Source: UBA5868 sp964482025 (lineage in GTDB: Bacteria > Pseudomonadota > Gammaproteobacteria > Pseudomonadales > Cellvibrionaceae). From it: a stretch of DNA of 64,000 nucleotides. This document shows, one piece after another, positions 32,208-42,260 of this stretch. The position numbers were made by a program, and so were the translations under genes. Position 1 is the first letter of the stretch. Each line of letters begins with the position of its first letter. The stretch covers positions 21,328-85,327 of the forward strand of contig CAYZVN010000003.1 of assembly GCA_964482025.1 (NCBI GenBank), in the 5' to 3' direction. Under the pieces are notes generated by a model that was not told the origin of the DNA, did not search any database, and saw only the letters and a list, made by a program, of their open reading frames with translations.

Positions 32208-34739
32208 TTAACGCACCAGTTCGCGCAGCACCCGAAAGCCCGTTTCGGGATCGGGATTGCCGGCACTGACGCGCTGGGTCGCCAGAGTGCACTCTTCCAT
32301 TTCCGTTGCATAGGAGCCGCCGACAGCCAATAACTGTTGACCCTGTCCCATCACCCATTCCTGCGCATTCCCCACGTAATTCACCAGCCCCCAGGCATTT
32401 TGTTGACCAATATTGGCATTCAATAGAGCGCCGCCCTTTTGGATACCTCGCGCGTTAAGTCGACAGTTGCGGTTGGCATCCAGCCCGCGCCCCGTTGCCT
32501 TTGCCGCCGCGCGCCATTCGGCGAGCGTGGGCAAGCGGTAGGTTTTTCCTGTCTCGCGGCTCAGCCATTGCAGGTATTCCTGAGCCTTTTGTACCGCAAT
32601 ACCGGTAACCGGCAACGCAGTATTGGCGGACCTTAACGGATCACAACTTTTCTTGGCGCGACAGAAGTCATTAAATTCGGCAATGGTGACCTCATAGCGG
32701 CCGATGGCAAAGGCGGGCAGTCCGTCCCTTGCCGGAATCACCACCGCTTCCGGACTTTTGACGCCCCCCGCCAGGGCATCCTGACAAATACTCCGGCGGC
32801 CGCGTGCGCCAAAACCCGCCAGTGATTCGTTGCAGCTGTCGCGCTGCTCCAACCGCAGGGCGCGCAAAGTGGCGTTGCCAGGGAAAAGCTCCAGCGCGGC
32901 TGTCCGTACCGCGAGGGCGCGATCGGGGAAATTGCGCCCAACCTTCTCCAGGCAAGCCGCCAAATCGTTGACGATTTTACCTTCCGCAGCCCGATACTGC
33001 GCGGCATCCAATGAACGAAGTTTATTGATTGCCACCGTAAAGTCGCCCATATCGATGGTCTGGTTGCAGCGCAACTGCGCTTGCACCGTTGCCAGTGCCA
33101 CCTCATATTCTTCGCGTCGACGCTGTTCTTCCTGGCGTTTTTTTCGGGCGGCGGCTTGTTGCTGTTGTATTTCCTTTTGGGCCTGATCGGCCAACTGCTC
33201 CTGCGCCAGCTGCTCTTCAATTTCCGCCAAGAGGGCGTTGAGTTCGGCAGCGAGAGAGGCGAGCCTTTCGGTGTCTTCGGTGTAGCGCTCCGCGCGTTCG
33301 ACCATCGCCAGCGAGTCCTCATACAACTGTTGCTGCATTAGCTCTTCGATGCGGGCCAGATACAGGGCATAACTGCGCTCGCGAAAATCTGCAAAAGTCG
33401 GATGAGCGCTGCCAACCAGCTGTACCAAGCTCTGCATCTCCTCCCACAACAGCGCCTCCCAGCGCTCGTCAAATGCTTTGGCTTTAAGGATGTCATCTAT
33501 ATTTTTTTGCAGCAGCTCGAGGCGAATTTGGCCTTCAATTTCGCTGCGGAAGTCGTCTGCGGTTAGCGGTGCAGGCGTGGGGGTAATCTCGCGATTGAGA
33601 TACACAAAGGCGCCGCCGCCAATGGCGAGCGCCATCACCAAAGTAACGCCCCAGACAGCGAGTGGATTCACCACTTTTTTATTGAGTTCCAGCCAGAATT
33701 CACCGACCGTCGCCACACGGTTGGCGCGCTCAAACGCCAGCGCCCGCTCGATCACTCGCCACTGGGGTTTGCTGACACTGGTGATGCGCTCCGGCTTCAT
33801 GCCGAGGCGGCGAGCTTCCTTGGCGTTTTTGCGCTCGAATGGGTGCACCCCGGTCAGCAGTTCATAGGTAATGCAGCCGAGCGCATAAATATCGTCGCGC
33901 ACATCCGGCGGCTCACCTTCGAGCATTTCAAGGCTGGCATAAGCGGGAGTGAGCGCGCCCAAATTTCCCGCGTCAAATATGGTTTTATCTTCGCTATCGC
34001 CGACATCTTGCTCGGCCTTAGCAACTGCGCGGGCAATGCCAAAATCAAACACCTTGGCGAGGTTTTGATCGGTAACAAAAATATTGCCCGGCTTGAGGTC
34101 GGAGTGAATGATGTGTTGCCCGTGAGCGTAGGCGAGGGCGGCGCATAAGCCTTCGAGAATCTGCCACGCATCGGCCATTGGCACGCCGGTGCTGCGGTAC
34201 TTCTTGATGAGCTTATCGAGCGGCGTCCCTTCCAAGTACTCCATGGTCATAAAGACGGTCTCGCCGTCTTTATCAAAGTCGTGAACGTTTACGATGTTGG
34301 GGTGAGCGATGCGCTGGGTTTTGCGCGACTCCCGCTGCAGGGCGATGAATGCTTCCGGATGAGATTTGAATTCCTCGCCAAGCACTTTGATCGCGACGTA
34401 AGGGTCCCGATCCTGGGCCTCAACTTTCAACAGGTCCTTCGCCTTATACACCACTCCCATGCCGCCGGCGCCGAGCACCCGCTCAAGGATAAAGCGATTT
34501 TTCAGCACCTCATGGGCGCCCACAGACGGGCGGCGCGGCGCCGGTGTTCCCGAGGGCAGCGATACGGTTACATCATCCTCCTTCGCCTTGGCTGCGCGCT
34601 CCGGTGCGCGAGCTTTGCGCGGCGCGGGTTTGACATTACCGTCCTTTACGGGCGGTTGCGCAGGCGTCGGCCGGCTAGGGGGGCGAGGCCGCCGCGGCAG
34701 CTGAATGCGCGTCTTATCGTTGTCGTTGGAGTCGGTCAT
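32208..34739 (-). CDS. ppkA: PpkA-like T6SS Ser/Thr kinase with C-terminal FGE-like domain
   Basis: Membrane-anchored kinase of the T6SS threonine-phosphorylation switch. 843 residues: proline-rich lead; kinase domain at about 83-350 with GAGGMG (90-95), Lys118 (VAIKVL), catalytic loop HSDLKPGN (Asp214) and DFG (232-234); membrane helix at about 357-381; a helical, Gln/Glu-rich periplasmic segment at about 420-640; and a formylglycine-generating-enzyme-like domain at about 665-843 (GRYEVTIAEFNDFC, YRLPTLAEWRAAA, GNAQEWV, TGFRVLREL). The HRD arginine is Ser. PpkA with such a C-terminal domain instead of a vWA domain is a known variant. Follows pppA closely. Confidence 0.9.
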   Translation of the reverse strand: MTDSNDNDKTRIQLPRRPRPPSRPTPAQPPVKDGNVKPAPRKARAPERAAKAKEDDVTVSLPSGTPAPRRPSVGAHEVLKNRFILERVLGAGGMGVVYKAKDLLKVEAQDRDPYVAIKVLGEEFKSHPEAFIALQRESRKTQRIAHPNIVNVHDFDKDGETVFMTMEYLEGTPLDKLIKKYRSTGVPMADAWQILEGLCAALAYAHGQHIIHSDLKPGNIFVTDQNLAKVFDFGIARAVAKAEQDVGDSEDKTIFDAGNLGALTPAYASLEMLEGEPPDVRDDIYALGCITYELLTGVHPFERKNAKEARRLGMKPERITSVSKPQWRVIERALAFERANRVATVGEFWLELNKKVVNPLAVWGVTLVMALAIGGGAFVYLNREITPTPAPLTADDFRSEIEGQIRLELLQKNIDDILKAKAFDERWEALLWEEMQSLVQLVGSAHPTFADFRERSYALYLARIEELMQQQLYEDSLAMVERAERYTEDTERLASLAAELNALLAEIEEQLAQEQLADQAQKEIQQQQAAARKKRQEEQRRREEYEVALATVQAQLRCNQTIDMGDFTVAINKLRSLDAAQYRAAEGKIVNDLAACLEKVGRNFPDRALAVRTAALELFPGNATLRALRLEQRDSCNESLAGFGARGRRSICQDALAGGVKSPEAVVIPARDGLPAFAIGRYEVTIAEFNDFCRAKKSCDPLRSANTALPVTGIAVQKAQEYLQWLSRETGKTYRLPTLAEWRAAAKATGRGLDANRNCRLNARGIQKGGALLNANIGQQNAWGLVNYVGNAQEWVMGQGQQLLAVGGSYATEMEECTLATQRVSAGNPDPETGFRVLRELVR

Positions 34740-34751
34740 TGCCGGTTATCG

Positions 34752-35543
34752 CTAGCCGAATCGGCCGGGCTCACCCCGGACCACTACCACCGAGACATTG
34801 TCCGGTGCGCCATTGGCCAAAGCGGCCTCTACCAACTCCTCCGCCATTTGCTGAGTATCCCGTCCCGCCAAAATACGCACTATGTCCTGTTCCTTAACGG
34901 CGTTGTGTAAGCCATCGCTGCACAGCAAAAAGGTATCGCCGATCTGCGTATTGAATACGTTTACATCAATAAAACCTTCTTCCTCGACACCGACCGCACG
35001 GGTAATGACGTTGGCGTTGGGATGGCGGGCCGCTTCCTCCGGCTCCAGTGCACCCATCTCGATCAGCTCCTGGACGTGACTGTGATCGCGCGACAACTGG
35101 CTCAGCTGATGGTTACGCAGGCGATAAAGTCGGGAATCCCCCGCCCACAGGCACACCCCCACCCGACCGCGAATCACCAGCGCCACCAGGGTGCTGCCCA
35201 TAGTCGCTTTGTCGAGCATAAGATCGGCGTAGTCGAGAATACCGGCGTTCGCATTCATCAGCGCCTGCTCGACAGTATCGACAAAGCCGCTGAGGCGTTC
35301 GACATCGTCCACCTCCGCTAAAGCTTCAACAATCATCCGGCTGGCAACGTCGCCGACCTCGTGTCCGCCCATGCCGTCGGCGACCGCCCAAAGACCGATC
35401 TCCGGCCGCGTCACTAGAGCATCTTCATTGACTTCACGCACCGCGCCTACATCAGTGCGAGCGCCGCTGCGCCAGTCTATCGGGCGACGAAACGTATGAT
35501 CGGTCATAGTATTGCTGTTCAAACTCGACTCCCAGTCAGACAT
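34752..35543 (-). CDS. pppA: PppA, T6SS PP2C-type phosphatase
   Basis: Metal-dependent protein phosphatase that opposes PpkA, usually by dephosphorylating the FHA protein. 263 residues from the ATG at 35541-35543, which overlaps the tagF stop by eight bases (translational coupling); an alternative ATG lies at 35507. Family motifs TDVGAVREVNEDA, LWAVADGMGGHEVGD, WAGDSRLYRLR, DHSHVQ and LCSDGLHN contain the aspartates that bind two metal ions. A third possible start at 35597 lies inside tagF and is rejected. Confidence 0.9.
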   Translation of the reverse strand: MSDWESSLNSNTMTDHTFRRPIDWRSGARTDVGAVREVNEDALVTRPEIGLWAVADGMGGHEVGDVASRMIVEALAEVDDVERLSGFVDTVEQALMNANAGILDYADLMLDKATMGSTLVALVIRGRVGVCLWAGDSRLYRLRNHQLSQLSRDHSHVQELIEMGALEPEEAARHPNANVITRAVGVEEEGFIDVNVFNTQIGDTFLLCSDGLHNAVKEQDIVRILAGRDTQQMAEELVEAALANGAPDNVSVVVVRGEPGRFG

Positions 35544-36288
35544 GGGCGCGCAGCGGTCGCACCGGTACGGACCACTCCCAATCTTCCCATAAACCATCCA
35601 ACATGGCCGCTGCGCCGGCCACGGCTGGCATCGCGGGGGTTACGAAAATACAGGGCTCGACTCGTTCCGAGCCGCTGGTACTCCAGAGGCTGTAGCTATT
35701 AAACGTACCGGCGACGAAGGCGTCTAGCAAATGGGGCAGCGCTGGAGTTACCGCCGGGTCGTCGAAGTCCAGATCCACCACCACCCCGGCGTCCGGGTGC
35801 GACGGTCCTTGGTAGCGATAACCATCGCCGACCGAGGGTTTCAACAAGCTGAGTTCATCAACCAAGCGATCCACCGGCAGCTGACCGTCGAGCGCTTTCA
35901 GTGCAAGCATTTCGAGCCCTTCAAACCAACCGTTTTGATGCGCCATAAAGGCCGTCAAGGACGTGCGCTCGGGCAACCGGCGCAGAATCGAAAATGGAAA
36001 GTAGCGCCCTACGCGGTCGACGCTAGGGAGCCATATGCCGGCCCACGCGTTGCCGTCCAAGGTGCCGGCAGACAGGCAGAAGCGCCAAATGGGACTGGTG
36101 AGATAGATCTCCAACCATGCGTCACCCAGGCGCTCCTGAGTACTGCCGACAAACGTCTGCAACCAACTGTCCCACTCGTTGATCAGTTTGGTCGGCAGGT
36201 TGCGATGGATGAAATCACCGTGCGCCGGCAGCTTGCCAAACAGGCCAGTGACAGAGGCCAAAGGGTTATGGGTGTTGTGTCCATTCAT
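35536..36288 (-). CDS. tagF: TagF, T6SS accessory protein
   Basis: ImpM/TagF-family cytoplasmic protein that acts as a post-translational repressor of T6SS assembly in other bacteria. 250 residues with the family start GLFGKLPAHGDFIHRNLP (about residues 15-32) and GRYFPFSI (about 90-97). It lies 10 bases after tssM and overlaps pppA; in some species TagF and PppA are even fused, which agrees with a joint regulatory role. Confidence 0.9.
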   Translation of the reverse strand: MNGHNTHNPLASVTGLFGKLPAHGDFIHRNLPTKLINEWDSWLQTFVGSTQERLGDAWLEIYLTSPIWRFCLSAGTLDGNAWAGIWLPSVDRVGRYFPFSILRRLPERTSLTAFMAHQNGWFEGLEMLALKALDGQLPVDRLVDELSLLKPSVGDGYRYQGPSHPDAGVVVDLDFDDPAVTPALPHLLDAFVAGTFNSYSLWSTSGSERVEPCIFVTPAMPAVAGAAAMLDGLWEDWEWSVPVRPLRAHV

Positions 36289-36298
36289 GCGACTGATC

Positions 36299-39200
36299 TC
36301 ACGGAACTATAGATTCGGGTGCCCGAAACGCACTGAGCACTTCGCGCCGCAGCGGACTGTCCGCACTTTTGGTTTTCACTTCGTAGGTAATTTTGTGAGC
36401 ATCGCGCTGCCCCCCTGCGCGCTCATCGCCTGCGGAAAAGGTCACCAAATAAATATTCGATTGACTGGTTTTTTCCACGTAAGAGGAATCCAGCAGGCGA
36501 AACCAAGCCCAACCGCCTTGGAATGAGCGCTCGTATTGACTGCCCTGCAAGTCTTCGAAAACCATGCGTACGCGCATGTTGTCCTGATTGGCTTGCCAGC
36601 GCACGGTCTTCCAGAATTTTGGGCCGTGATTGTAGGTGAGTCGCTCATCTCCCACATCCAGAGTAAAACGCGCATCGCGCTCTTCCATGGCGCGTGGTCG
36701 CAGTTCCATGGTCACAGCGATATTGTCTGGGCTTTCGCGATAAAAGATATCTTTGATCGCCCGGGCATGGCTGACCTGGCGCAGCACCTCTTCGGAGAAA
36801 CCAAAGGTGTAATTGTCCACCACGCGATTGCGCATAGCGCCGCGACTGGAAACAAACGGCGCCATGTAATCGTTGAAGAACGTATCCATAGTGCCGCCGG
36901 GTTTGAAGAACTCCGAGAAGTCGTAAAGCGCCATCTCATTGGTGGAGGTGCGATTCAGTGGGTAGCGCCCCTGCAGCGTTTGGCTGTAAGGCCGATGCAC
37001 CAGCGCTCGCCACTCGTTATCGACGTAGCCGCGCGCCGCATCCAGCACCACTTTCCAACTCTGGTCAGCGAGGGTGACCAGCCATTGACGCACGGGCTCG
37101 GGCAGCGACTGAGAATACGCACGCACGTCCGTGATGGGGTTGCCGGCGCTGGTATCGAAGCGCGCGCGCGCGTGATTGAACGCCTGCTGTCCGGGCTCGG
37201 GGCTGATCGCCACATCTGTCATAAAATCCTTCAGGACCTGCAGCTTATTCATAACCGCCGACACCGGCGCCACATCGCCGCGCCCCACGGCCACCAGGGC
37301 ATTGAGGTCGCGGAAGTGCTTGTCGACACGCGTGCCCTCGTATTGATCGATCAAGACCCCCGTCGCCAGTTGCGCTACTCGGCCACCCCTTTTGGGATTT
37401 TTTGCCGCAAGATCTTCAAGATCGTCTTTCGGCGGCCGCAGCTGGGTGTTGCGTTGACCCACTTGGAGAATGGATGCCAACGGCGAATACACCGGGTCCA
37501 CCAAATTGGTCAACACCTCTTCGGCGTGGCGGAGATTGCGGAACTCGGTCACTATCAGCTGTTTGTACACCTCATCCCAAACCTGGATGTATTCGCTGAG
37601 ATAGAGGTCGTTGACCTGCTTGCTGACGTCGTCCAAGTCTTCCTGGATAAAATCGATCTTGGCATTTTCGTCGTCGGTGAGCACCCAGCGTTCGTTGACG
37701 ATATCCGCCACTAACGGCGAACCCGCAGACAAGTCGATGCTGTCGTATCCCCCTTTGGTGAACATCACCGGGATAAAGAGCGCACGCTGGATGTTACTGT
37801 CAACCTTGTAAGAGGTGCGTACCGACGCACCAAAGGCCGCGAGCAAATCCACCTTGCGACTGTAGAGCGGATTGCTGCGCACGCGCGAATAAACGCGCTG
37901 CGCCACCGGCTCGCGCAAAATCAACTCGCGAGTATCTTTCACTAGGCGCGCATTTAAAGTACTCGGCGGCGGTACCTGGGCGAGCAAGTTGTCCAGATGG
38001 CCCTCCAGCTCTTTACGCTTGGTGCCTTCGCCGCGCAGGGCGGTATCCCAGTAATCGACAAACCACTCGCGCACCCGCTCGGTCTCCATGCGATCGGTTT
38101 TCTGGAACATCATGTAGATGCGGAAGGTATCGTAGAGATCGCGCCCTTCGTAGCCTTTGACGAGTTCGGTCTCCATGGTATAGAGCAGGCGCGGCAGGAG
38201 TTCGGTCTCGAGTTTGTGACGATAGGCCTGATCGGCCTTGGCATCCACGCGCACGTCATATAAACCGAGGCTGGTCAGCCAAGGGTGGTCTTGTTGATCG
38301 TAGACCAGCGATGCCTGCTCCAAGGCCGCAAGAGGTGGCAGGACTTGGCGGACATCGCGGTTCTGCACAGCGACCTTATCCGCCGCAAGCTCATAGTCTT
38401 CAATGTGCGCGTTCACCTCTTTCATAAAGCCGCTATGGCGCATTACGCTGCCGGACCAAACCGTAATCAAGCCCACCAGCGCTAACACCATCAATGCGTA
38501 AGCCCCGCGCTGTAGCCAGCGAATGGTGCGCTCGTAGGCGGCGTTGGAACCCACCAATTCACCTTCGGGAAAAATCACCTCGCGAAACAGGCGACCGAGG
38601 AAAAAGCTTTTACCCTGTTGATGGGGCAGCTGTGCGACATCGCGGGCAAAACCAAAGTTGGCCGCCACTGACGCCATCAGGCGATCGATAGGTGTGCCAT
38701 CCTGGGTGCCGGAGGTGAAATACACGCCGCGCAAGTAGGGTTGAAACTTAAATCGATTGAAGGCGAAGGTCTGACGGACAAATTGCTCGGCGATACCGCG
38801 CAGATTCTCGAACTGCTGCGGAAATCCCTGAATCGCTGCGCGACGTTTGCTGTCGCGCTCCTGGTGCATGCGCCACAGGACCCGAGCGTAGAGGTTGCGA
38901 GTGAGGCTGGTGAGTTCGTTGCGCAGAAAGTCGAAGTCTGGCGCACTGTCGGCTTCCGGTGCATCCGGCAGAGAGATTCCCCACACTTGCTCGCGTTCTT
39001 CGCGGCTAAAGTCCTCAAAGAACTCGCCAAATCCGCTAACCAAATCCGCTTTGGTAAACACCAGATACACAGGAAAGCGAATCTGCAGTTTGTCCATCAA
39101 CTCGTCCAGCCGCGCACGGATGGTCTTGGCCTGCATCGCCCGCTCGTCCTCCGTTTGCATGAGCAAATCCTGCAAACTGATCGCCACCACGGCGCCGTTG

Positions 39201-39877
39201 ATAGGGCGGCGACGGCGGTTGCGGCGCAGCAGCTCGAGAAACCCTTCCCACGCGCTGGCGTCGACTTCGCGGTGACTGTCCTGTGTGGTGTAGCGGCCCG
39301 CGGTGTCGATCAGCACCGCTTCGTTGGTAAACCACCAGTCGCAATTACGGGTACCGCCGACACCCTGCAGCGATCCGCGACCAAAGGTTTCAGCCAGAGG
39401 GAATTCCAGACCGGAGTTAATCAAAGCGGTGGTTTTGCCCGAACCCGGCGGCCCCACGATGATGTACCAGGGCAGCTCGTAAAGTGCGCGGTTGCCGCGC
39501 GCGCCTTTAAATTTGTAGCGGCGCAATGTATCGAGCGCCTGATTAAAGCGCTCATTGATCTGAAACATTTCTTCTGCGGTTTGCTCGGAGTGGCCGCCAC
39601 CGCTCGGCGGGACTTTTTCGGGGCTCTCCTGCAACCCCGCCAGCAACTCGTTATTCGTCTTTTTGCTGCGTGCCTGCATCCATAGATTGTTGAGCCCCCA
39701 GAGAATGAGCACCACTATGATGCACATGAGGCGAACCGTCACACTTTCCAACGGCGCTTTGTTGTGTTCGCCAAACTTGATTTGTGGGCCCACAAACCAA
39801 ATCAGCAGAGAAATCGCAATCAATCCGATCAGCGATATGGTGACGGGATGAGTGAAGAAGTTTTTCAGTTTTTGCAT
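36299..39877 (-). CDS. tssM: TssM, T6SS inner-membrane core (IcmF family)
   Basis: Scaffold of the TssJLM membrane complex. 1192 residues: two membrane helices near the start (about 12-30 and 46-66), a cytoplasmic NTPase-like domain with Walker A GPPGSGKTT (142-150), a third membrane helix at about 455-475 (AYALMVLALVGLITVW), then the large periplasmic part ending in the TssJ-binding C-terminal domain. An intact Walker A is present, whereas some TssM proteins lack it. In one operon with tssL upstream and tagF downstream. Confidence 0.95.
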   Translation of the reverse strand: MQKLKNFFTHPVTISLIGLIAISLLIWFVGPQIKFGEHNKAPLESVTVRLMCIIVVLILWGLNNLWMQARSKKTNNELLAGLQESPEKVPPSGGGHSEQTAEEMFQINERFNQALDTLRRYKFKGARGNRALYELPWYIIVGPPGSGKTTALINSGLEFPLAETFGRGSLQGVGGTRNCDWWFTNEAVLIDTAGRYTTQDSHREVDASAWEGFLELLRRNRRRRPINGAVVAISLQDLLMQTEDERAMQAKTIRARLDELMDKLQIRFPVYLVFTKADLVSGFGEFFEDFSREEREQVWGISLPDAPEADSAPDFDFLRNELTSLTRNLYARVLWRMHQERDSKRRAAIQGFPQQFENLRGIAEQFVRQTFAFNRFKFQPYLRGVYFTSGTQDGTPIDRLMASVAANFGFARDVAQLPHQQGKSFFLGRLFREVIFPEGELVGSNAAYERTIRWLQRGAYALMVLALVGLITVWSGSVMRHSGFMKEVNAHIEDYELAADKVAVQNRDVRQVLPPLAALEQASLVYDQQDHPWLTSLGLYDVRVDAKADQAYRHKLETELLPRLLYTMETELVKGYEGRDLYDTFRIYMMFQKTDRMETERVREWFVDYWDTALRGEGTKRKELEGHLDNLLAQVPPPSTLNARLVKDTRELILREPVAQRVYSRVRSNPLYSRKVDLLAAFGASVRTSYKVDSNIQRALFIPVMFTKGGYDSIDLSAGSPLVADIVNERWVLTDDENAKIDFIQEDLDDVSKQVNDLYLSEYIQVWDEVYKQLIVTEFRNLRHAEEVLTNLVDPVYSPLASILQVGQRNTQLRPPKDDLEDLAAKNPKRGGRVAQLATGVLIDQYEGTRVDKHFRDLNALVAVGRGDVAPVSAVMNKLQVLKDFMTDVAISPEPGQQAFNHARARFDTSAGNPITDVRAYSQSLPEPVRQWLVTLADQSWKVVLDAARGYVDNEWRALVHRPYSQTLQGRYPLNRTSTNEMALYDFSEFFKPGGTMDTFFNDYMAPFVSSRGAMRNRVVDNYTFGFSEEVLRQVSHARAIKDIFYRESPDNIAVTMELRPRAMEERDARFTLDVGDERLTYNHGPKFWKTVRWQANQDNMRVRMVFEDLQGSQYERSFQGGWAWFRLLDSSYVEKTSQSNIYLVTFSAGDERAGGQRDAHKITYEVKTKSADSPLRREVLSAFRAPESIVP

Positions 39878-39972
39878 GACTGCTGTTTATCCATTTTATG
39901 CACGAGCCATCCGGGCTCGCCGCGTCAATCAGTGCCTGTGTCATCGCCTGCGCAAATCGCGCAAACCCTTAT

Positions 39973-40869
39973 TTACTCATGTCGAACAGGGGAGGAGATG
40001 ATGGTGTCGAGTTTGGTCACCACCGGGTCGGAGGCCGCGCGCATCCAGTAGGTGAAGCCGGCGTAACCAATAACCACCAGTACGGCAAACACACTGGCCG
40101 CCACCCACACAGGCACATAGTGGTAAAGCGTTTTACGTACTCGCCCAAGCCCGTGCCAATTTGGCGAAAGTTCGCGCTCAAAGTCACCCCGGTGATTGCG
40201 AATAGTGCGGTAGAGGTTGTCGCGCAGCATATCCAACTGATCGCGACCACGGTTCATCAACCGGTATTTACCTTCGAAGCCCAGGCTGAGACATATGTAG
40301 AACAGCTCCAGCATGGCGAGGTTTTCGGCCGGCGCTTGCAACATGCGATCGAGGATGGCGAAGCACTTTTCTCCGCCAAAGGTTTCGCCGTGATAGATAC
40401 TCAGTAGCGTGTGTTGCCCCCAGGCGCTTTCATCGCCCCAGGGGGTATGCAGCACCGCCTCATCAAGCGCCGAGCAGAGCAGATAGCGCGCCGCAAGTGC
40501 GATTTCTGGCTTGATGCCAAAATCTTTGGCTTTCTGCTCGAAATTACGAATTTCATTCACTAGACGCTTGTGCAGACCACCAACGTCTGGATGGCGGCTG
40601 CTATGACGCGTTTTTTCAAACACAGCAATGAGCGTGGAGGCAGCGTTGACCAGCGGATTCAAACCGAGCGCAGTGTTGAACTTGACCTGCTCGTATCCCC
40701 CCCGACCACCGGTCGCCGGTGGCGGGGCCGCCGGTGCACCTGCGGCAGGTGCCGGGCGGGTACGTCCAACTTCCGTGGCACCCGACCTACGTCCAGGCGT
40801 CGGCCGCATAGAGGATCGATCCCCACCGGGGGTGGGCTTGAATACTGTACGATCGTTATCGTCCGTCAT
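39973..40869 (-). CDS. tssL: TssL, T6SS inner-membrane protein (DotU family)
   Basis: Cytoplasmic hook-like domain anchored by one C-terminal membrane helix (about 252-273, VPVWVAASVFAVLVVIGYAG). 298 residues with a Pro/Arg/Gly-rich, threonine-containing N-terminal extension of about 55 residues before the conserved LVNAAS segment. There is no peptidoglycan-binding OmpA-like domain after the helix, so this is the short TssL type. In Agrobacterium the N-terminus of TssL is phosphorylated by PpkA; the threonines in this extension (such as VFKPTPGG and SMRPTPGRR) are candidate sites by inference. Confidence 0.93.
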   Translation of the reverse strand: MTDDNDRTVFKPTPGGDRSSMRPTPGRRSGATEVGRTRPAPAAGAPAAPPPATGGRGGYEQVKFNTALGLNPLVNAASTLIAVFEKTRHSSRHPDVGGLHKRLVNEIRNFEQKAKDFGIKPEIALAARYLLCSALDEAVLHTPWGDESAWGQHTLLSIYHGETFGGEKCFAILDRMLQAPAENLAMLELFYICLSLGFEGKYRLMNRGRDQLDMLRDNLYRTIRNHRGDFERELSPNWHGLGRVRKTLYHYVPVWVAASVFAVLVVIGYAGFTYWMRAASDPVVTKLDTIISSPVRHE

Positions 40870-40883
40870 AACATCTCCTCAAC

Positions 40884-42218
40884 TCAGCGGCGGATCGCCC
40901 AGAACTCCATTTCCAAACCGGGGAACTCACCCCCCAGGTGCATAGCAAAGCCGCCGGAGCTACTCATCTCTTTCCAAAACTGGCTGTGCTGGTCCAACTC
41001 AAAATAGGTGTAGCCCGCGCGGAAGGGGATCTGCCGCGGAGCGACCGGCAAAGGCTTGAGCTCAATGCCGGGCAAAGCTGCGTTGACCAACTGGCGAATG
41101 CGCTCCACCGGACCGATCTTGATCTGGGCGGGGAAGCGTGAACGGATCATGTCGTCGCTGACATCGGCACGAACGGCGAGGATGAAGGACGCGGTCGTGA
41201 GCAGTGATCGATCGGTGATCTCCGCCACGTGCACCCCGTATTTTTTCTCTGCTAGGGTCATGGCGATGGCGGTTTGTTCATATACCATCGAGAGGTATTT
41301 GCGCAGGATTTGCATCAGCGGCGTAAAGGTCTGTTCCAAATCCGCGTGCAGGTACACGGGCAGCTCGGGTGGCCGGCGATTGGTGGCCACAAAGGTGGCG
41401 AACTCGCCGACCATTTGCACTAAATATTCGTAAAGTGGCAATGGGTGGAGCCCCTCGATCCGGCTCAAATGCATCACCATCGGCTCGACCCGGTTGATGA
41501 CTTGCAGCAACAGATAGTCGGCGATTTCCGCAGTACCACCGCGCCGCGAATCAGCTAAACGCCCGGAGATTGCCTCCGCTCTATGACGCAGTAAACCGTG
41601 CAGCTCGGCCATAAACGTGGACAGGTTCAAGGTTGCCTTGCAGTCCAGAACCGACGGAATACAGCGCTCATCCAGTGCGATGTCTTTTTCCGCTCGAACT
41701 TCGTTAATCCGCAGCAGCGGAATGTAGGCAAATCCGCTCAAGTCATTGGTTTGCAGCAATAACCGCAGTCGCAGTTTAGCGATTTCTAATTTCTGGCTAT
41801 CGCCACCCTCAACGGTGACATCCCGAACACTCTGTTCCTGTGCGTAGTAACGGGCCAGCCCCTGCTTGCTGTCTTGCGGCAAGATATCCACTGCACCTGG
41901 CCGGCGCACGGGTACCGCAAGGTAGACCACCGTATTTTTTACGCTTTCTGGAATCTCGATAACCGGTGGCGGATCGTCGTGGTCGGGGAAATTGAAGGGG
42001 GTGCCATCGGGAAAAATACCGCTCGCCCGCTGCACCGAAATTTTGCCGAGATTCAACAACTGCTGGTCCAATTCAAACTCTTTAAAGCCCCATCCGTAGG
42101 GAACTAAAGCATTGCAGCGACCGTTGACGTAGTACTCGAGATAGCGGTCCTGCTGCTGGAAATGCTGGGGATTTAAGAACATCCCCTCGGACCAGACGAC
42201 TTTGGATTCTAACGACAT
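40884..42218 (-). CDS. tssK: TssK, T6SS baseplate-membrane adaptor
   Basis: Trimeric adaptor joining the baseplate to the membrane complex. 444 residues with the family start VVWSEGMFLNPQHFQQQDRY (about 7-26) and the conserved centre LPLYEYLVQMVGEFATF. It is 14 bases upstream of tssL and 42 downstream of tssJ in the minus-strand operon. Confidence 0.95.
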   Translation of the reverse strand: MSLESKVVWSEGMFLNPQHFQQQDRYLEYYVNGRCNALVPYGWGFKEFELDQQLLNLGKISVQRASGIFPDGTPFNFPDHDDPPPVIEIPESVKNTVVYLAVPVRRPGAVDILPQDSKQGLARYYAQEQSVRDVTVEGGDSQKLEIAKLRLRLLLQTNDLSGFAYIPLLRINEVRAEKDIALDERCIPSVLDCKATLNLSTFMAELHGLLRHRAEAISGRLADSRRGGTAEIADYLLLQVINRVEPMVMHLSRIEGLHPLPLYEYLVQMVGEFATFVATNRRPPELPVYLHADLEQTFTPLMQILRKYLSMVYEQTAIAMTLAEKKYGVHVAEITDRSLLTTASFILAVRADVSDDMIRSRFPAQIKIGPVERIRQLVNAALPGIELKPLPVAPRQIPFRAGYTYFELDQHSQFWKEMSSSGGFAMHLGGEFPGLEMEFWAIRR

Positions 42219-42260
42219 AGGTTTTCCATTCTTGTGGTTGGGGCATCCATGACCGGTGGC

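Noticed and set aside
36536..37714. 392-residue plus-strand reading frame opposite tssM
   Set aside because: It is an antisense shadow of a GC-rich, well-supported gene and its product resembles no family.
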